DNA of 10,438 nt from Chitinophagales bacterium (GTDB lineage: Bacteria; Bacteroidota; Bacteroidia; Chitinophagales; Saprospiraceae): assembly GCA_013298445.1 (NCBI GenBank), contig JAAFHQ010000136.1:1-10438 (forward strand). The letters run 5' to 3'. Under the pieces are notes generated by a model. It was given only the letters and a program-made list of their open reading frames with translations, made no database searches and had not been told where the DNA came from. The position numbers and the translations under genes were made by a program. Shown here piece by piece: positions 6,783-10,438 of the stretch (position 1 is its first letter; each line of letters starts with the position of its first letter).

Positions 6783-6897
6783 AGGTTGAGAAGTTGAGGG
6801 GTTGAGGAGTTGAGGCTACCGCGAGCGACTTAGACAATATTCTTGTCAAAGTTACTCTCGGTAGCCTCAACTTCTCAACCCATCAACTCCTCAACTT
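6783..6897. repeat. 115-bp near-perfect hairpin built of 8-bp tandem repeats
   Basis: The arms at 6784-6837 and 6843-6896 are gap-free inverted repeats matching at 46 of 54 positions, around a 5-base loop (tattc). Three of the eight mismatches become G-U pairs in a plus-strand RNA. Each arm carries four tandem copies of an 8-base unit of type GTTGAGRN (left: 6785-6816), followed by CTACCG and an inner ACTTAGACAA stem. It fills the gap between the GH105 stop and the CE8 start. It could be a transcript-processing or attenuation hairpin, or a palindromic repeat element. No T tract beyond a short tttta follows. Confidence 0.85.
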
Positions 6898-6927
6898 TTA
6901 TAAATAGGCAAACAAAAACAAGCACTG

Positions 6928-7992
6928 GTGAAAACCAATCCATCACACCACAAGGCCCGGCTGGATGCAGGTGTAGCATCCAGCTTCTGCCTTTTTTTTC
7001 TACTCTACTGGGTCAGTAGCCTTGCCTTGCAAGCCCAAACCCGCCTGGTGGTTGCTGCTGATGGATCGGGTGATTTTCGTTCCATCCAGACTGCTATCAA
7101 TAGTTTACCCTCCGAATCGACTAGCTGGCGCGAAATTTTTGTCAAAAATGGCCAGTATCCAGAAAAAATTTTCATCGACAAAAACAAGATTCGCCTCAGC
7201 GGAGAATCTGCTATCGGCGTGGTCATCAGCATTTCCCTACCCCGTGACTGCTGGCGTTGCGAGCACCCCGACGATTGGGGCGCAGCTACGCTTAACATTC
7301 GGGGGCAGGATATAACCCTGCAAAACCTGAGCGTAATCAACGAATATGGCTTCAAAGCCCAAGGCGACAGCACCATCAACTGCCCCAACGAAGGCAACAA
7401 ACCCAAAGTAGTGCGCAAAGACGGACATCAGTTTGCCCTACGCACCATGCCCGGTTGCACCCGACTCTCGGTGATTGGTTGTGTTTTCCGCGCTTTTGGC
7501 GGAGATACGGTAAGCCCCTGGGATGTGGATCAGGGCATGTATTATTTTCGGGATTGTGTGATGGAAGGCGGTGTAGATTTTTATTGCCCCCGAGGTTGGG
7601 CATATGCGGAAAATTGTCAGTTTATTTGCCACAACCTTAGTGCCGCCATTTGGCACGATGGGTCCTTGCACGAAAGTTCAAAAACTGTGCTCAAAAACTG
7701 TAATTTCCAGGGTGATCCCGGTTTCAAACTGGGGCGTTTTCACCGTGAATCACAGTTTTATCTGCTCAATTGTCGCTTTGCCAAGGAAATGGCCGATGCC
7801 GATATTTACTGGGCGCAATCCGGTCCGGGTACTCCCCTTTGGGGCCGCCGGGTGTATTATTATCGCTGCAAACGAAGCGGTGGAGATTATGCCTGGCACA
7901 AGGACAATTTGCAGGCAGGTGTGAAGGCGAAGGCCATCACCATAGATTGGACTTTTGAAGGAAAATGGACGCCTCCGGGCGCAAACCGATAA
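6928..7992 (+). CDS. secreted divergent CE8 pectinesterase
   Basis: CE8 enzymes remove methyl esters from pectin homogalacturonan, opening it to lyases. Of 354 residues, about 16-37 form the hydrophobic signal segment ending in LQAQ. VVAADGSGDFRSIQTAINSLP (41-61) is the typical start of a pectinesterase beta-helix, followed by NGQYPEKIFID. Q168 in HQFALR matches the QAVALR motif. D193 in GGDT, D217 in VDFY and R270 in LGRF align with the two catalytic aspartates and the arginine of the family. The classical QDTL, DFIFG and LGRPW signatures are all altered, and the oxyanion glutamine before the first Asp is Gly192. Start: GTG 6928 after an A-rich leader; an in-frame stop at 6901-6903 leaves no ATG. 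The N-terminal 15 residues contain a DNA hairpin. Most likely an active or specialised pectinesterase; activity is unproven. Confidence 0.85.
   Translation: MKTNPSHHKARLDAGVASSFCLFFLLYWVSSLALQAQTRLVVAADGSGDFRSIQTAINSLPSESTSWREIFVKNGQYPEKIFIDKNKIRLSGESAIGVVISISLPRDCWRCEHPDDWGAATLNIRGQDITLQNLSVINEYGFKAQGDSTINCPNEGNKPKVVRKDGHQFALRTMPGCTRLSVIGCVFRAFGGDTVSPWDVDQGMYYFRDCVMEGGVDFYCPRGWAYAENCQFICHNLSAAIWHDGSLHESSKTVLKNCNFQGDPGFKLGRFHRESQFYLLNCRFAKEMADADIYWAQSGPGTPLWGRRVYYYRCKRSGGDYAWHKDNLQAGVKAKAITIDWTFEGKWTPPGANR
6960..6984 (+). repeat. 9-bp perfect inverted repeat in the CE8 signal-peptide codons
   Basis: GCTGGATGC (6960-6968) and GCATCCAGC (6976-6984) flank aggtgta. It lies about 30 bases inside the CE8 coding sequence, encoding RLDAGVASS, and could fold in the mRNA near the GTG start. 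It may influence initiation or be a trace of a repeat inserted in frame. Confidence 0.5.
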
Positions 7993-8004
7993 AACACAAC
8001 AAAC

Positions 8005-8361
8005 ATGAACCATCATCCCACTTTTGGGCTACAATACATGCTGGACGAAGACATTCCCTGGGAACAAGTGGAGTCTGGCGTGAAACGCAAAGTCCTTTCT
8101 TTCGATGAACGGATCATGATGGTCAAAGTAGCATTTGAAGCCGGAGGAGTTGGCGCCTTGCACCACCACCACCATACCCAAATCAGCTATGTTGCGGAAG
8201 GAGTATTCGAAATCAGCATCGGGGCGGATAAAAAAATCTTGCGCCAGGGTGACGGCTACTACATTCCACCCAATGAGATTCACGGTGCCCTTTGTTTGGA
8301 AGCAGGCATCTTAGTAGATGTTTTTTCACCGATTCGGGAAGATTTTATTCAGAACAAATGA
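8005..8361 (+). CDS. kdgF: KdgF-like cupin (unsaturated uronate linearisation)
   Basis: KdgF-type cupins convert cyclic 4,5-unsaturated galacturonate, the product of GH105 and lyase action, to its linear 5-keto-4-deoxyuronate form in the cytoplasm. This 118-residue single-domain protein shows the cupin pattern: a histidine cluster HHHHH (53-57), Q59, the turn YVAEGVFEISIG (62-73), then GDGYYIPPNEIHG (82-94) with H93. The His cluster, Gln and H93 are the probable metal ligands. It has no signal peptide. It starts 12 bases after the pectinesterase stop, and its TGA overlaps the uxaB ATG, so translation is probably coupled. Small cupins are hard to assign by sequence alone. Position between pectin-degrading and uronate-catabolic genes supports KdgF; a sugar-binding or regulatory cupin is the alternative. 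Confidence 0.78.
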   Translation: MNHHPTFGLQYMLDEDIPWEQVESGVKRKVLSFDERIMMVKVAFEAGGVGALHHHHHTQISYVAEGVFEISIGADKKILRQGDGYYIPPNEIHGALCLEAGILVDVFSPIREDFIQNK

Positions 8362-9884
8362 AAACCACAAGCATGGAATACTTATCCCACCAATTGATGT
8401 CTGCTCAAAATGGCCAAAGTATAGCCCATCGGGAAAGGTCGGCTTTGCCTGAGAAGGTATTGCAATTTGGCACCGGTGTATTGTTGCGCGGCTTACCAGA
8501 TTTTTTGATCGAAGCAGCCAATCTCCAGGGTATCTTCCAGGGCAGGATTGTAGTGGTAAAATCGACCAGTTCGGGGGATACCGCCGCCTTTGATCAACAG
8601 GATAATTTGTATACCGTTTGTGTCCGAGGGATCCAGGACGCCAAACAGGTAGAAGAAAACCTCGTATGTAGCTCCATCAGCCGGGTGCTGACCGCCAGCA
8701 CCCAGTGGGATGAAGTATTAGCTTGTGCTCGAAACCCCGAACTTGTTGTAGTCATCTCCAATACCACCGAAGTAGGCATCAAATTGGTCAAGGAAGACAT
8801 TCATCAAAGTCCGCCCAGCTCCTTCCCGGCTAAATTGTTGGCTTTTTTGTATGCTCGTTACCGCGCATTCAATGGTGACCCTGAAAAAGGCTTGATCATT
8901 ACCCCCACCGAATTGATCCCCGACAATGGAGACAAATTGGAACGCATCTTACTAGAACTGGCTCACCTCAACAACCTGGAAGCCGAGTTCATCGACTGGA
9001 TGGAACAACACAACCATTGTTGCAATACCCTCGTAGATCGAATTGTACCGGGCACACCTGCGCCTGCGGTAAAAGCAAACATCGAAGCACAATTGGGTTA
9101 TCAGGACGACCTGCTGATCATGTCAGAAGTATACGCCCTTTGGGCCATTGAGGGCGATGAATCCGTCAAAGCCAAATTCCCCTTGCATCTGGCGCACGAA
9201 GGAGTCATCATCACGCCCGACATCAACCCCTATCGGGAACTCAAGCTACGCATCCTCAACGGAGGACATACCTTTTCCTGTGGCCTGGCCTACCTTTGTG
9301 GACTCAATACCGTGGTAGAAGGCATGAATCAGGAGTTATTCGCCCACTTCCTAGAACAATTGTTGTTGGACGAAATTGCCCACACCATTCCGGCTCCACT
9401 TACCCTTGCCGAAGCGCGTGATTTTTCCAAAAAAGTACTGGATCGCTTTCGCAATCCCTTCATCGAGCACAAATGGCTGAGCATCACCATGCAATACAGC
9501 TCCAAGATGCAAATGCGCAATGTACCCACCCTGCTGCGTTATTATGATACTATGGGTACAGTTCCTGAACACATGGCCTTGGGATTTGCGGCTTACCTTT
9601 TGTTCATGCGCGCTACCAAAACCGAAGATGGTCGCTTTTATGGTCGCCGCGATACTGAAGATTATTTGATTCAGGATGATCAAGCCGCTTATTTTTATAC
9701 CATGTGGCAAAACTTTGCCCCACGCGCATTGGTGAGTGCAGTTCTGAAGAACGAAGACCTCTGGGGACGCGACTTAAGCCAGCTACCTGGTTTTGAAGAA
9801 AAAGTAGCTTTTCAACTGGAATCCATGCAAGATCAGGGAGTTTGCCGTACCTTGGAGGCCTTTCTACAAGTAGTACAATCATGA
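8358..9884 (+). CDS. uxaB: tagaturonate reductase (altronate oxidoreductase, mannitol dehydrogenase family)
   Basis: UxaB reduces D-tagaturonate to D-altronate with NADH, the second intracellular step of galacturonate catabolism after UxaC. From ATG 8358 the protein has 508 residues (E. coli UxaB about 483). Key features are the N-terminal nucleotide-binding motif QFGTGVLLRG (about 36-45), SNTTEVGIKL (about 134-143), NTLVDRIVPG (about 223-232), and the polyol-dehydrogenase motif KLRILNGGHT with K296, N301 and H304 of the catalytic site. ATG 8358 overlaps the cupin TGA as ATGA, which decides the start over the 22-codon upstream extension; ATG 8373 is a second possibility. Its stop overlaps the next ATG the same way. 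Fructuronate reductase UxuB belongs to the same family, but the adjacent altronate dehydratase fixes the UxaB assignment. Confidence 0.92.
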   Translation: MKTTSMEYLSHQLMSAQNGQSIAHRERSALPEKVLQFGTGVLLRGLPDFLIEAANLQGIFQGRIVVVKSTSSGDTAAFDQQDNLYTVCVRGIQDAKQVEENLVCSSISRVLTASTQWDEVLACARNPELVVVISNTTEVGIKLVKEDIHQSPPSSFPAKLLAFLYARYRAFNGDPEKGLIITPTELIPDNGDKLERILLELAHLNNLEAEFIDWMEQHNHCCNTLVDRIVPGTPAPAVKANIEAQLGYQDDLLIMSEVYALWAIEGDESVKAKFPLHLAHEGVIITPDINPYRELKLRILNGGHTFSCGLAYLCGLNTVVEGMNQELFAHFLEQLLLDEIAHTIPAPLTLAEARDFSKKVLDRFRNPFIEHKWLSITMQYSSKMQMRNVPTLLRYYDTMGTVPEHMALGFAAYLLFMRATKTEDGRFYGRRDTEDYLIQDDQAAYFYTMWQNFAPRALVSAVLKNEDLWGRDLSQLPGFEEKVAFQLESMQDQGVCRTLEAFLQVVQS

Positions 9885-10438
9885 AAAACCGGATACTTAA
9901 GGTTCATCCACAAGACAATGTTATTGTTGCCCTCAGCGATCTGAAGGCGGGTGAAACCGTACAATTGGGCAACGAAACTTTCACCATTTTGGAAGATGTT
10001 GCCGCCAAGCACAAATTTGCCACCGCCGACCTGGCCGTAGGCGACGAAGTCACCATGTATGGGGTATTGGTGGGTAAAGCTCAAAAACCCATCTTCCGCG
10101 GGGGCCTCATCAGCACGGCCAACCTCAAGCACGCCGCGGGTACCTACCAATTGGGCGAACAAAGGAAAGACTGGCCAGTGCCTAACGTGAACGGCTTTAG
10201 TGGTCGTACCTTCCAGGGCTACCACCGCGCCGATGGCAAGGTGGGTACTGCCAACTACTGGGTGGTGATTCCACTGGTTTTTTGCGAAAACCGCAACCTC
10301 GAAGTCCTGCGCGAAGCCCTGGTGGACGACCTCGGTTATGGCCGTTCCCATACCTACCAACGCCAAACCCGCGAACTGGTGAGTTTGATGCGAGCGGGTA
10401 AAACGGTGGAAGAAATTTTGCAGGCCGATATCGATGTT
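9881..10438 (+). CDS. uxaA: altronate dehydratase, N-terminal part (runs off the window)
   Basis: UxaA dehydrates D-altronate to 2-keto-3-deoxygluconate, feeding the KDG pathway. Only 186 codons are visible. Residues 1 to about 90 are the SAF-type N-terminal domain (ILKVHPQDNVIVALSDLKAG, then AAKHKFATADLAVGDEV with H44 and K45). GYHRADGKVGTANYWVVIP (113-131) is the start of the UxaA/GarD catalytic domain. A segment after CENRN (about 135-186, including GYGRSHTYQ) looks longer than in E. coli UxaA, in keeping with the roughly 550-residue Bacteroidota forms. ATG 9881 overlaps the uxaB TGA (ATGA), indicating translational coupling in the same operon. The open frame is uninterrupted to the last base. 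Confidence 0.93.
   Translation, partial: MKNRILKVHPQDNVIVALSDLKAGETVQLGNETFTILEDVAAKHKFATADLAVGDEVTMYGVLVGKAQKPIFRGGLISTANLKHAAGTYQLGEQRKDWPVPNVNGFSGRTFQGYHRADGKVGTANYWVVIPLVFCENRNLEVLREALVDDLGYGRSHTYQRQTRELVSLMRAGKTVEEILQADIDV

Noticed and set aside
6785..6816. CRISPR-like array
   Set aside because: The units are 8 bases and contiguous, with no spacers and no cas genes; it is a simple tandem repeat in a hairpin arm.
8161..8175. Run of five His codons resembling an engineered tag
   Set aside because: It falls exactly where the cupin metal-binding histidines are expected, internal to the gene, so it is natural.
9833..10366. 177-residue minus-strand ORF opposite uxaA
   Set aside because: It is antisense shadow of uxaB/uxaA codons, which match well-known families in the plus frame.

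Overview
The window looks like chromosomal DNA of a Bacteroidota bacterium, most likely of the Saprospiraceae (Haliscomenobacter-like). This rests on protein style, A-rich leaders instead of Shine-Dalgarno sites, TAnnTTTG-type -7 boxes and AT-rich intergenic DNA beside GC-richer genes. The taxonomy is inference. It has two halves.

Left half (1-4872) is gene-sparse. A two-domain Sua5/TsaC-type threonylcarbamoyl-AMP synthase (tRNA t6A modification) lies on the minus strand, followed by a 101-residue minus-strand protein ending in a helix-turn-helix. A plus-strand gene encodes an unrecognised helical protein of about 496 residues with a Lys/Pro-rich linker. A gene-free stretch of about 1.1 kb (3750-4872) then carries a string of inverted repeats: a 15-bp hairpin, a 32-bp AT-rich palindrome, a 9+9 LacI-operator-like repeat, a GC-rich hairpin followed by T5, a TATATTTG box and a leader hairpin. 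It is the likely control region of the downstream operon.

Right half (4873-10438, continuing past the window) is a plus-strand pectin/galacturonate operon. It holds a secreted GH105 unsaturated-uronyl hydrolase fused to a C-terminal DUF4350/GATase-like domain, a secreted divergent CE8 pectinesterase, a KdgF-like cupin, tagaturonate reductase (uxaB) and the start of altronate dehydratase (uxaA). The last three are tightly packed: cupin/uxaB and uxaB/uxaA overlap by ATGA. The two secreted enzymes would de-esterify pectin and release unsaturated galacturonate outside the cytoplasm. KdgF would linearise the unsaturated sugar, while UxaB and UxaA process saturated galacturonate after isomerisation by UxaC, which is not in the window. 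A near-perfect 54-bp-arm hairpin made of an 8-bp tandem repeat separates the first two operon genes.

No RNA genes, CRISPR array, intact insertion sequence or defence system was seen. The novelty lies mainly in intergenic structure, the GH105 fusion and the unusual CE8 motifs.
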